DNA from: Bin87 sp963663945 | Lineage (GTDB): Bacteria; Chloroflexota; Dehalococcoidia; Lucifugimonadales; UBA3495 | Direction of reading: 5' to 3' | Assembly: GCA_963663945.1 (NCBI GenBank) | Contig: OY760687.1 | Location: 3,348,001 to 3,412,000, forward strand | Length of the DNA: 64,000 nucleotides | Shown: positions 24,983-33,134 of the stretch, piece after piece | Layout: every line of letters begins with the position of its first letter | Position numbering within the stretch: the stretch's first letter is position 1 | Notes under the pieces: generated by a model | What the model saw: the letters and a program-made list of their open reading frames with translations, nothing else | Database searches by the model: none | Told to the model about the DNA's origin: nothing | Position numbers and translations under genes: made by a program

Positions 24983-25900
24983 ATGCAGCTTCAATTGCAT
25001 CATGAACTTGGGCCGAGCCTGCCAGATGCGGTCCCTCTGGCCAGTCCGACAATACCTGCGAATGACGGCGAACCGGCTATAGCCTGCGCAAACAACCTGG
25101 ACTTCATGCAGCAGCTTGCAGACGCTGGTTTGCAGATGAAGCTCATTGTCACTTCGCCACCCTACAACCTTGGGAAGGACTACGAAACCAGGACTACGCT
25201 GGACCAGTACCTGGAAACACAGCAAGCCGTGATCGAGCAATGCATCCGCCTGTTGCATCCCCAGGGGTCGATCTGTTGGCAAGTGGGCAACTTCGTCGAT
25301 AACAGCGAGATCGTGCCACTCGATACCGTTCTGTATCCACTATTCAGGGATCACGGCCTGAAGCTCAGAAATCGCATCATCTGGCATTTCGGTCATGGAT
25401 TGCACGCATCCAAACGATTGTCAGGGCGTTACGAGACGATTAACTGGTGGACCAAAAGCGACGACTACACGTGGAACCTCGATCCAATTCGCGTCCCATC
25501 GAAATACCCTGGCAAGCGGCACTACAAAGGTCCGAACGTTGGGCAACTCTCCGGGAATGCCAACGGTAAGAATCCCAGTGACGTTTGGGAATTTCCAAAC
25601 GTCAAAAGCAATCATCCCGAAAAGACTATCCACCCTTGCCAATTCCCTGTCGAGTTGGTCGAGCGACTGGTCTTGTCAATGACCAACCCAGGCGACGCAG
25701 TATTCGATCCTTACATGGGCGTTGGGTCCTCAGTCATCGCCGCACTTATGCATCAACGCTTGGCCTACGGATGTGACATCGTTCCAGAATATGTCACGAT
25801 TGCGGCGGAGCGTATTCAAGCATGGCATCGCGGCGCCTTGCGCACGCGCCCCATGGGAAAGCCCATTTATGACCCGTCCCTGCCGCGTGGGGGCCACTAA
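24983..25900 (+). CDS. Type II DNA methyltransferase of a BglII-like system (probably N4-cytosine)
   Basis: The 305-residue enzyme is a beta-class DNA methyltransferase: catalytic motif TSPPYN at residues 57-62 comes before the AdoMet motif GDAVFDPYMGVGSSVIAAL near residue 245. TSPPY is more usual for N4-cytosine than for N6-adenine enzymes (DPPY), and M.BglII is an N4-cytosine enzyme, so that product is likely. HPCQFPVELVERLVLSMT before motif I is typical. I start at the ATG at 24983; the frame is open 69 bases further. Its stop overlaps the nuclease start as TAATG. GC content is clearly lower than around it, suggesting transfer. Confidence 0.92.
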   Translation: MQLQLHHELGPSLPDAVPLASPTIPANDGEPAIACANNLDFMQQLADAGLQMKLIVTSPPYNLGKDYETRTTLDQYLETQQAVIEQCIRLLHPQGSICWQVGNFVDNSEIVPLDTVLYPLFRDHGLKLRNRIIWHFGHGLHASKRLSGRYETINWWTKSDDYTWNLDPIRVPSKYPGKRHYKGPNVGQLSGNANGKNPSDVWEFPNVKSNHPEKTIHPCQFPVELVERLVLSMTNPGDAVFDPYMGVGSSVIAALMHQRLAYGCDIVPEYVTIAAERIQAWHRGALRTRPMGKPIYDPSLPRGGH

Positions 25901-26511
25901 TGCGCATAGCGGCCAAGTATTCCCATCTGAACGGAGAAGAGCATCTTATCGTCCACCGAAATCAACTTTGGGAGCAGGTCCAACACGTCATAGGCCAAGT
26001 GAATGCGGAGACGTGTCGCACCAAACAGTCACGCGAGATCAGAAAACAAGGCCAATTGTTATTTTCACCAACCGATCTGAATGCAGCATTCAAGCGTGAG
26101 TTTCACTCTCTGGGTTGGAAACAGGAGCGCAGGAATTTCTGGGTTACCGCAGACGAGCGTCTCATGCGCCGCATCCACCACCTACCACCTGAAGCGCAAA
26201 GGCTTGAAATCGAAAACGCTGGACACACCCCATTCGGTTCCTACAACCAGACTGACTTCGTCAAAGACAGGGTCGCAGTTGAGGTCCAATTCGGCAAGTA
26301 CGCATTCGTAGCTCACGACCTGTTCGTAAAACACCTCCATTTCTACGTTACTGACACGATCGACGTGGGCATCGAGATTCTTCCCATGAAAGCTCTCGAA
26401 CAAGAGATGTCTTCGGGAGTCCCCTATTACGAGCGTGATTTGGTGAACGTGTTGCGCCAAGGCCGCGGAGTGCCGGCTGTACCGCTGGTCCTTATCGGGG
26501 TTGTTCCATAA
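25900..26511 (+). CDS. BglII/BstYI-like type II restriction endonuclease
   Basis: The 203-residue product resembles R.BglII: RVAVEVQFGKYAFVAHDLF corresponds to the DTLVEVQFSNYPF region of BglII that carries the catalytic Glu-x-Gln site, with an upstream NQTDFVKDR Asp. SGVPYYERDLVNVLRQ and VPAVPLVLIGVV match the SSLYYEQAQNQL and VPIRLVGL region near the C-terminus. BglII cuts AGATCT and BstYI cuts RGATCY; the exact site here is unknown. The ATG overlaps the methyltransferase stop by one base, the order being modification then restriction. GC content is low for the region. It is followed at once by the C-terminal remnant of the disrupted methyltransferase. Confidence 0.88.
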   Translation: MRIAAKYSHLNGEEHLIVHRNQLWEQVQHVIGQVNAETCRTKQSREIRKQGQLLFSPTDLNAAFKREFHSLGWKQERRNFWVTADERLMRRIHHLPPEAQRLEIENAGHTPFGSYNQTDFVKDRVAVEVQFGKYAFVAHDLFVKHLHFYVTDTIDVGIEILPMKALEQEMSSGVPYYERDLVNVLRQGRGVPAVPLVLIGVVP

Positions 26512-26512
26512 C

Positions 26513-26671
26513 CGCTTCCCTGACCAGCAGTACCCTCGCGTGCAGATCCTGACCATCGAGGAACTGCTGGCCGGCGCCGGCGTGTCATATCCACGCGGCG
26601 GCGCGCCGGCGACCTTCCGCCAGGCCCCGCGGCGACGCCGTAGCCAGGGCCAGCAGACGCCCCTCGTCTGA
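26513..26671 (+). pseudogene. C-terminal fragment of the split DNA methyltransferase
   Basis: Starting two bases after the restriction gene, the plus-strand frame reads RFPDQQYPRVQILTIEELL, then AGAGVSYPRGG, a TFRQAP patch and a basic tail ending QTPLV with TGA at 26669-26671. This is the usual C-terminal end of long adenine methyltransferases, where RIQILTIEELL and a late TFK/RxA patch follow the AdoMet motif. It has no start codon of its own. With 24558-24941 it marks the two ends of one ancestral gene interrupted by the BglII-like system. The piece is high in GC, like the N-terminal fragment and unlike the insert. Confidence 0.8.
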
Positions 26672-26692
26672 CCGCCCGCCGTGCTCGAGTTG

Positions 26693-26842
26693 GGTAGTTT
26701 GTCAGAATCAGGATTTTCAAGATTCAGGGATTGACTGGATTGAGACCATTTGAGGTAGAGCGCTCCCAATCCTGATAATCCATAAATCCCGCAAATCCTG
26801 ATACTGACGTTTCCCCGCCGCGAAACGTGGTACGCATGCGCC
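26693..26842. repeat. Long palindromic repeat family, copy 4
   Basis: GGGTAGTTTGTCAGAATCAG opens the left arm and AAATCCTGATACTGACG closes the right, with a TGGTACGCATGCGCC tail to 26842. The centre ATTGAGACCATTTGAGGTAG matches the centre of copy 1. It begins 22 bp after the methyltransferase remnant, so the disrupted gene and its insert lie between copies 3 and 4. No gene is visible from here to 26955. Confidence 0.85.
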
Positions 26843-26954
26843 GTGCTTCAGCCGTTGACATTCATAGTCTATTGCAATACTTTGTATCGTCATTACGGAG
26901 GGCTGAAACCGGTACAGGCTGAATAACGGATCCGGCGGTCGGGAGACGGAGGCG

Positions 26955-28373
26955 ATGAGCACACAGCAGGACCTGCATCAGGAAGTCGCCCGTCTCGCCG
27001 CGCTGCTGGTCGAGCGCGACCAGGAGGTCGCCTCCCTGCGCACCCGGCTCACCCTGGACGAGAGCGGCGGCCGCGCGCCCATCGTCCGCGCCGACACCGC
27101 GGCGGCCGACGTTGCGGGATCCGAGACCTTCCACGAGGCCCTGCACGGCCTGGCCCTGGTGTCCCGGCTCCGGATCGGCGCGCACCAGGCGGCCCTCAGC
27201 TACGTGCCCGACGGCGACTTCAAGGCGGCCATCCACACCCACTCCTTCTCCGAGAAGTACGCCCACTACAACTCCTACGACGTGATGCCCACGGGCGACG
27301 GCATCTGGAGCCTGGTGGTCAGGAACCGGGCGCCGGCGCGGATGACCACGGACGAGCTCTACGCCCATCCGGAGTTCAAGCGGTTCAGCGACCTCAAGAA
27401 CGCCCACGGCCTGGAACATCCGCCCCTGCCGGGCTGGCTGGCCGTGCCCGTGCTGCGCCGCGACGGCGGGCTGATCGGCGTGGCGCAGCTCAGCGACAAG
27501 TTCGAGGGCGAATTCGACCAGGCCGACGAGGACCAGCTGGTGCAGCTGGCCAAGTTCTTCACCGCCACCTTCGAGCTGCAGTACGTGTACGAAGACCTGC
27601 GACGGCTCACCGGCGCCCTGCGGCAGGCGACCCGGGAGCTGCAACGCTCGAACGCCGAGCTGGAGCAGTTCGCCTACGTGGCCTCCCACGACCTCCAGGA
27701 ACCGCTGCGCATGGTCACCAGCTACCTGCAGTTGCTGGAGCGCCGCTACAAGGCCAACCTGGACCAGGACGCCAGCGACTTCATCGCCTTCGCCGTCGAC
27801 GGCGCCGCCCGGATGCAGACCCTGATCCAGGACCTGCTGACCTACTCCCGCGTCGGCACCCGGGGCGCGTCCTTCGAGCCCACGGACTGCCCGGGGGTAT
27901 TGCACCAGGTGCTGCAGAACCTGGAGGTGGCCATCGCCGAGAGCGACGCCGAGGTCAGTTCCGGCCCGCTGCCCAGCCTGCCGGCCGACACCTCGCAGCT
28001 GGCGCAGTTGCTCCAGAACCTGGTGGGCAACGCCATCAAGTTCCGCGGCGACAGTCCGCCCCGCATCCGGGTCGAAGCCGAGCCGCGCAGCGACCACTGG
28101 CTCTTCTCCGTGCGCGACAACGGCATCGGCATCGACCCGCAGTACTCGGACCGCATCTTCCAGGTGTTCCAGCGCCTGCACGGGATCGGGCAGTATCCCG
28201 GGACTGGCATCGGCCTGGCCGTCTGCAAGAAGATCGTGGAGCGGCACCAGGGAAGCATTTGGGTGGAGTCCCAGGCCGGCGCCGGGGCGACCTTCTTCTT
28301 CACCATCCCCACGGACCTCGACACCCTGACCGATTCCGACCTGCCGGCGGCGCCGGGCGGGCCGGACGGTTGA
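26955..28373 (+). CDS. GAF-domain sensor histidine kinase
   Basis: The 472-residue protein is a soluble sensor kinase without membrane segments. After a short coiled coil (residues 5-32) comes a GAF domain (about 55-205) ending with EGEFDQADEDQLVQLAKFF, another coiled coil, then the HisKA box YVASHDLQEPLRMV with phospho-acceptor His245, and the HATPase domain with N box LVGNAIKFRG, G1 DNGIGIDP and G2 GTGIGLAVC. The kinase part is of the phytochrome-like HKs that pair with Rcp1-type regulators. I see no obvious chromophore cysteine, so the signal is unknown. Two Rcp1-like response regulators follow. Confidence 0.95.
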   Translation: MSTQQDLHQEVARLAALLVERDQEVASLRTRLTLDESGGRAPIVRADTAAADVAGSETFHEALHGLALVSRLRIGAHQAALSYVPDGDFKAAIHTHSFSEKYAHYNSYDVMPTGDGIWSLVVRNRAPARMTTDELYAHPEFKRFSDLKNAHGLEHPPLPGWLAVPVLRRDGGLIGVAQLSDKFEGEFDQADEDQLVQLAKFFTATFELQYVYEDLRRLTGALRQATRELQRSNAELEQFAYVASHDLQEPLRMVTSYLQLLERRYKANLDQDASDFIAFAVDGAARMQTLIQDLLTYSRVGTRGASFEPTDCPGVLHQVLQNLEVAIAESDAEVSSGPLPSLPADTSQLAQLLQNLVGNAIKFRGDSPPRIRVEAEPRSDHWLFSVRDNGIGIDPQYSDRIFQVFQRLHGIGQYPGTGIGLAVCKKIVERHQGSIWVESQAGAGATFFFTIPTDLDTLTDSDLPAAPGGPDG

Positions 28374-28464
28374 TTACAGGGGCTTGAACACAGGGGATCT
28401 GAACACAGAAATACCGGGCCAGCGTCAGTCATAACCCCGCAACGCAGCGCAGGAGACCAAGGCG

Positions 28465-28911
28465 ATGACACAACAAACACGCCGCAAGGCCATCGAAATT
28501 CTCCTGGTCGAAGACAACCCCGGTGACGCGCGGCTAACCCGCGAGGCCTTCGCCGACGCCAGCGTGTCCAACAACCTGTCCGTGGTGGGCGACGGCGAGC
28601 AGGCCATGGCCTTCCTCAGGCGGCAGGGCGACTACGCCGGCGCGCCGCGTCCCGACCTCATTCTCCTGGACCTGAACCTGCCCCGCAAGAGCGGTCGGGA
28701 GGTGCTGGAAGACGTCAAGACCGACCCGGCCCTGCTGTCCATTCCCGTGGTGGTGATGACCACCTCAGAAGCCGAGGGCGACATCCTCAACTCCTACAAC
28801 CACCACGCCAACGCCTACGTCACCAAGCCCGTCGACCTGGACCGTTTCATCGACGTGGTCAGCAAGATTGAGGGGTTCTGGCTTACCGTCGCCAAGTTGC
28901 CGCCGGAGTGA
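28465..28911 (+). CDS. Single-domain response regulator (Rcp1-like), first
   Basis: The 148-residue protein is a lone receiver domain. The acidic pair lies in LLVEDNPGDA (residues 13-22), the phospho-acceptor is Asp69 in LILLDLNLPRKSG, followed by VVVMTTSEAEGD and the Lys in AYVTKPVDLDRF. The LNLPRKSGREVLEDVK segment is typical of Rcp1-type proteins that take phosphate from phytochrome-like kinases. It has no output domain, so it must act by protein contact or as a phosphate relay. It follows the kinase by 91 bp and starts at an ATG with a weak AAGGCG site. Confidence 0.94.
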   Translation: MTQQTRRKAIEILLVEDNPGDARLTREAFADASVSNNLSVVGDGEQAMAFLRRQGDYAGAPRPDLILLDLNLPRKSGREVLEDVKTDPALLSIPVVVMTTSEAEGDILNSYNHHANAYVTKPVDLDRFIDVVSKIEGFWLTVAKLPPE

Positions 28912-29026
28912 TCCCATTGGAAACCGCCCATCTCAGCGCAGCGCGCTGCATGAGTCAGCGGCTCCGCCACCAAGGCCACCGTTAGGACACCGCCGTCACC
29001 ACGGACGACAAAGGAGGCAAAGCGCC

Positions 29027-29521
29027 ATGACTACACGCTCCCCGGAAAACCCCATCGAGGTGCTGCTGGTTGAGGACAACCCCGCGGATGCCCGGCTGAC
29101 GGAAGAGATTCTGAAAGACTCAGAGTACGCCGTGAACCTGTCGGTGGTCGAGGACGGAGAGGACGCGATGACCTATCTCCGCCGGCAGGGCGAGTACGCG
29201 TACACTCCCCGGCCGGACCTGGTCCTGCTGGACCTCATGCTTCCCAGAAAGAGCGGGCAGGAGGTCCTTACCGAGATCAACGAGGACGCCAACCTGCGGA
29301 ACATTCCGGTGATGATTCTGACCGGAACCGCGGCGGAACAGAGCCTGCTCTGGTCCTTCAACATCTCTCCCGGGCGGTTCTGCCGCAAGCCCATCGAATT
29401 GCACCGTTTCGACGCGGCCGTCGCTCAGCTGGAGTCGCTCAGCGAGCGTCCGCTGGTCATGGTAACGCCGCCGGCGGCCGACCCGCCGAAGAAACGCTGG
29501 TGGTGGCCCTTCGGCGGGTAG
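29027..29521 (+). CDS. Single-domain response regulator (Rcp1-like), second
   Basis: This 164-residue receiver domain resembles the preceding gene: EVLLVEDNPADARLTEEIL, phospho-acceptor Asp69 in LVLLDLMLPRKSG, PVMILTGTAAEQS and the Lys in RFCRKPIEL. It differs in its C-terminal extension, a Pro-rich tail that ends PPKKRWWWPFGG with three Trp, which might be a contact site. The ATG at 29027 has a strong AAGGAGG ribosome site; the frame is open upstream but that part overlaps no conserved sequence. It is probably made with the kinase and the first regulator. A palindromic repeat follows directly. Confidence 0.93.
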   Translation: MTTRSPENPIEVLLVEDNPADARLTEEILKDSEYAVNLSVVEDGEDAMTYLRRQGEYAYTPRPDLVLLDLMLPRKSGQEVLTEINEDANLRNIPVMILTGTAAEQSLLWSFNISPGRFCRKPIELHRFDAAVAQLESLSERPLVMVTPPAADPPKKRWWWPFGG

Positions 29522-29528
29522 GCTGCCG

Positions 29529-29691
29529 GCTCCCGTTTTGCGGTGGGGAAGCGTCAGAATCAGGATTTTCAAGATTCACGGATTATCCGGATTGGAACCG
29601 TTCCATGATGGAGATCTCCCAATCCTGCCAAATCATAAAATCCGGTAAATCCTGATTCTGACGATCTGCGAAAGCGGGTACGCGTGAGCCC
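29529..29691. repeat. Long palindromic repeat family, copy 5
   Basis: Inner arms GTCAGAATCAGGATTTTC and AAATCCTGATTCTGACG enclose the centre GGAACCGTTCCATGATGG and AGATCTCCCAATCCTG. The right outer arm GCGAAAGCGGGTACGCGTG matches the inverse of the left outer arm of copy 3. It fills most of the gap between the second response regulator and the gene at 29738. Confidence 0.85.
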
Positions 29692-29737
29692 CTACCGCCG
29701 GGTTGACATACCGGGGGTGTCCGGGCATCGTTGATGC

Positions 29738-30979
29738 ATGCGCGCGTTGCTGGCCGGCATCTCCGGCGTCAACAAGAACATCGTCGTCGCCAACCTGCTG
29801 ACCCGCCTTCGCGCCCACGGCGAGGTGACCACGCCGGCCGGCTCCGACGCCGTCACCCAACCCGACCCCCGCGAGTTCCTCTTTGCCGGCATCGAAGAGG
29901 CGCTGGCCGCCCAGGGCAACGAACTGGCCGGCGTGCTGGCCGCTTTCCGGCCCGCCTACCAGCTGGCCGCGTGGCAGCGGGCCGGCCAGGCCATTGCAGA
30001 GCAAATCGAGGCGGCCGACCCGCGCCACAGCCTGATCGCCGCGCACCTGACCTACTACACCAGCGGCCGGCAGTTCTCGCTGATCGACCTGCCGACCATC
30101 CGGCGGTGGCGCCCCGACTGTATCATCACGCTGGTGGACGACATGCTGGACATCCACAGCGCGCTGGCGCAGCGTGACGCCGAGCGGCACACCAACTTCC
30201 GCCTGCGCCTGCGGGAGATCCTGGGCTGGCGCAGCGCGGAGATCGCCATGGCCGACCTGCTCGCGCGGAACCTCTCTCCGGAGCGAGCAGTGCCCCACTA
30301 CGTGGTCAGCATCAAGCATCCCGCCGAGATGCTGTACCGGCTGATCTTCGCCCGCCGGCAGTACCCGCTGGTGTACTCCAGCTTCCCCATCACCGCGATC
30401 CGCTCCGATCCCGAGTTGCGGGGGTCGGTGGACGACATCCGCGCCGAGCTGCACCGCCGGTTCATCATCTTCGACCCGTTGACCCTGGACGAGGGCACGC
30501 CGCAGGTGTTCGACAAGGCGCGCGCCGCCTGCGCCGACGACGTGCGGGAGATCACCATCTCCGCCGCCGAGGCCCGCTGGCCCCTGGACACCGCCGGCGC
30601 CCTCGCCGAGGGCCGCGCCGATCCGTATCCCATGACGCTGGACCCACGGGAGGCGCTGGAGGTGTGGGATGACATGGAGAACCAGGTGCGCCACCGGGAC
30701 CTGACCATGGTGGAGCAGGCCCAGTGCGTCGCCGCTTACCGCATCACCATGGGCGGCCGGCTATCGACTGGCATGTACTCCGAGCTGATGTATGCCTCGC
30801 ACACCGCCGAGCCGGCCCGCCCGGTGCTGATGTACGCCGACCCGTCCGACGGCGGGCTGGACCACCCCTTCTTGCGCAACTTCACCCACCGCACCTTCCA
30901 CGAGCTGGAGGAGTGGTTCGACGCCATCCGGCAGATCGCGCCCGACGCCGCGCCGGATCCGCAGCGGCCGCTGTTCTGA
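29738..30979 (+). CDS. Unknown protein with a P-loop-like start and possible deoxyribosyltransferase-like end
   Basis: The 413-residue protein is not one I can name. It begins RALLAGISGVNKNIVVANLL, which looks like a nucleotide kinase P-loop (G-x-x-G-x-x-K) but has Asn-Lys-Asn where GKT/S is expected. RWRPDCIITLVDDMLDIHSAL near residue 130 could be its Walker B strand. The C-terminal part holds GGRLSTGMYSELMYASHTA and RPVLMYADP, similar to the S-x-G-x-x-x-E-x-x-YA pattern of nucleoside 2-deoxyribosyltransferases. A two-domain nucleotide or nucleoside enzyme is therefore a guess. It stands alone between a palindromic repeat and a membrane protein gene. Confidence 0.7.
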   Translation: MRALLAGISGVNKNIVVANLLTRLRAHGEVTTPAGSDAVTQPDPREFLFAGIEEALAAQGNELAGVLAAFRPAYQLAAWQRAGQAIAEQIEAADPRHSLIAAHLTYYTSGRQFSLIDLPTIRRWRPDCIITLVDDMLDIHSALAQRDAERHTNFRLRLREILGWRSAEIAMADLLARNLSPERAVPHYVVSIKHPAEMLYRLIFARRQYPLVYSSFPITAIRSDPELRGSVDDIRAELHRRFIIFDPLTLDEGTPQVFDKARAACADDVREITISAAEARWPLDTAGALAEGRADPYPMTLDPREALEVWDDMENQVRHRDLTMVEQAQCVAAYRITMGGRLSTGMYSELMYASHTAEPARPVLMYADPSDGGLDHPFLRNFTHRTFHELEEWFDAIRQIAPDAAPDPQRPLF

Positions 30980-31177
30980 TCCGCGCCGCTCCTGTGTCAG
31001 GACGGGCCGTCGGTGATTACGGCCGACCGCGATGGGCGTTGGCGTTTGTCAGATCCTTCGAAAACACGCACACCGACACTGGACATGAATCCCGCAGTGT
31101 GTAACAACATGATTCAATATAATTCGCTGGGATTGTGCATATAACTCGCCGGGCGAGATAACTGCAGAAGAGGAAAT

Positions 31178-32248
31178 ATGAACGAGGAACTGCGCCGATT
31201 CATCAAGGAATCCCTGGAGAAAGGCATCGACCGCGACACCATCCGCAGCGTGCTGCTGGAGGCCGGCTGGCAGGAGCGGGACGTGCGCAGCGCCATGGCC
31301 GCCTACGCCGACGTGGACTTCCCGGTGGCGGTGCCAAGGCCAAGACCCTACCTGCACGCGCGGGAGGCCTTCCTCTACCTGGTGTCGTTCATCGCGCTGT
31401 ACGTCTTCGCTTTCAGTCTGGGCGCCGTGCTCTTCGGCCTCATCGACCACACCTTCGCCGACTCGCTGGACCGCTACCGGTCATCGCCGTCGACGGCGGA
31501 TGCCACCGCCATCGCGGCGGTCATCGTCGCCTTCCCCCTGTACCTGATCCTGATGCGCCGGCTCACCGCTGCCGTGGCGACCGACCCCGAACGCCGCCAG
31601 TCGCTGGTGCGTCGATGGCTGACCTACCTGACGCTGGTGGTGGGCGCGGGCATCATCCTGGGCGACATAATCGCGCTGCTGGCCAGCCTGCTCACGGGCG
31701 AACCCACGGTGAACTTCTTCCTCAAGGTCGCCGCGGTGCTGCTGATCGTCATGCCAATCTTCGGCTACTACCTGTGGGACATGCGCCAGGCCGAGGACGA
31801 GGTGTCCGCATCGGCGGCGCGGGCCGCTCCCATCCTGCGCGGCCTGGTGATAGCGGCCGTGGTTGTGGTGGTGGCCGTCGTGGGCTACTCCATCTACGTG
31901 GTCGGGACGCCTGGGCAGCAGCGTGATGTCCGGCTGGACCAGGAGCGGATCGAAGACCTGCGGAGCATCTCACGCAACATGGACACCTACCTGGAGCTCA
32001 ACGAGGAGATGCCGGCCAGCCTGTTCGACCTGCTGGGCCCGCAGTACTACGTCCGCTCCATTGAGGACCCGGATACCGGCGCACCGTACGAGTACCGGAT
32101 CATCGACGAAACCGACTACGAGCTGTGCGCCGTGTTCAACGCCGCAAGCCCGGAGCGCCAGGCCGACCGCCGCCCCTTCTCCGAAACCATCTGGGACCAC
32201 GGCCCGGGCCGGACGTGCTTTGCGCTGACGGCGGAGGGGGAGCGGTAG
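31178..32248 (+). CDS. DUF5671-type membrane protein with a C-terminal extracytoplasmic domain
   Basis: The 356-residue protein starts with a helical soluble part (RRFIKESLEKGIDRDTIRSVLLEAGW) that resembles a small ubiquitin-associated-like module. Four membrane helices follow at about residues 68-92, 112-130, 150-175 and 182-202, the DUF5671 region. A fifth helix lies at about 227-247. The C-terminal 100 residues look extracytoplasmic: RSISRNMDTYLELNEEMPAS and YYVRSIEDPDTGAPYEYRII resemble the first strands of pseudopilin-like domains. Its role is unknown. GAAGAGGAAAT stands before the ATG. Confidence 0.8.
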   Translation: MNEELRRFIKESLEKGIDRDTIRSVLLEAGWQERDVRSAMAAYADVDFPVAVPRPRPYLHAREAFLYLVSFIALYVFAFSLGAVLFGLIDHTFADSLDRYRSSPSTADATAIAAVIVAFPLYLILMRRLTAAVATDPERRQSLVRRWLTYLTLVVGAGIILGDIIALLASLLTGEPTVNFFLKVAAVLLIVMPIFGYYLWDMRQAEDEVSASAARAAPILRGLVIAAVVVVVAVVGYSIYVVGTPGQQRDVRLDQERIEDLRSISRNMDTYLELNEEMPASLFDLLGPQYYVRSIEDPDTGAPYEYRIIDETDYELCAVFNAASPERQADRRPFSETIWDHGPGRTCFALTAEGER

Positions 32249-32441
32249 AACTGGCTCCTGAATTACCAGTGCTGGAGTGTCCTCCTGCGAAGAACGCTTG
32301 TCCTCGAAAATCAGGGGTGAACTTAAGCAACGTTGCTGATGCAGCACCGCGCCACATAGGGTTGATCGCTGCATCATGTGATAAAATAAAGAGTGTCGTT
32401 CATGGATTACCCATAGAACAAACAAGAGAAACGAAATCATT

Positions 32442-32723
32442 ATGATACCTCTTGACGAGCAGGAGAAGAATACTTTGGACGTAACCAACCATGCCCAAGC
32501 CGCTTGGGAACAGATAGCTCTGGCACACGCAGAGATAAAGAACGGCAATTCCGACACCGCGGTACACAGGGCAAATGACGCCCTGCGTGTTATCGGAACG
32601 ACTGACGCTGACCTGTTTCTGATAACGCGAGAGACGGTACCAATCGACATCGACAAGGCAAGCAAATTCGTTGCCGAGGCGCAAGAAAGAGTGAGCGCCG
32701 CGACGATGACCGGTCCTTGGTGA
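32442..32723 (+). CDS. Hypothetical protein, 93 residues, low-GC
   Basis: I do not recognise this small soluble protein. It is mostly helical: EQEKNTLDVTNHAQAAWEQI, AHAEIKNGNSDTAVHRANDAL and KASKFVAEAQERVSAATM. It has no cysteine, no signal peptide and no membrane segment. GC content is lower than in neighbouring genes, as is the 190 bp gap upstream. The ribosome site is weak. Next comes a hairpin (GGAAGCAT and ATGCTTCC, 32733-32756) and then a remnant toxin-antitoxin module, so the stretch from 32.2 to 33.6 kb looks like accessory DNA. Confidence 0.5.
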   Translation: MIPLDEQEKNTLDVTNHAQAAWEQIALAHAEIKNGNSDTAVHRANDALRVIGTTDADLFLITRETVPIDIDKASKFVAEAQERVSAATMTGPW

Positions 32724-32816
32724 CCATCCCCCGGAAGCATGCAGTTGGATGCTTCCTCAACGCCCCAATGGCGCACTATAATCAGCCACACGCGATACGT
32801 TCACGGACAGTTTCGC

Positions 32817-33134
32817 ATGCAATCAATCCAGATCGACATCGCCGACTGGACGGCTGAGCAGAGCACTAACTGGAGCCAGAGCCTAGGTCTGAGCCCTGAT
32901 AAGCTGATACGGGAACTCGTCTGCTCCAATGCCCGGGGTTTCGACCCACTCGGCGCACGTCACTTCGCCGTCCCGTCCTCTATTGTCGACCTCTTCCCGA
33001 GCGAACGATTCATGGTCGTCGGACGACAGGACGAGAGCGTAACGTTAACGCCGACCGATTACGTTCCTTTCGAACAGCCCCTGAAGGCGTTCCGAGCCAA
33101 CGGACTCAACGAGGATCAGGTATCCGCCACATGA
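32817..33134 (+). CDS. Likely antitoxin of a decayed PIN-domain module
   Basis: The 105-residue protein starts SIQIDIADWTAEQSTNWSQS and includes KLIRELVCSNARGFDPLGA and FAVPSSIVDLFPSERFMVVG. I do not know the family. The case for an antitoxin rests on context: its stop overlaps, as ATGA, the start of a short frame that begins exactly like a PIN-domain toxin but stops after 29 residues. I start at the ATG at 32817; the frame is open 78 bases further but the extra part contains the hairpin region. GC content is moderate. Confidence 0.6.
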   Translation: MQSIQIDIADWTAEQSTNWSQSLGLSPDKLIRELVCSNARGFDPLGARHFAVPSSIVDLFPSERFMVVGRQDESVTLTPTDYVPFEQPLKAFRANGLNEDQVSAT

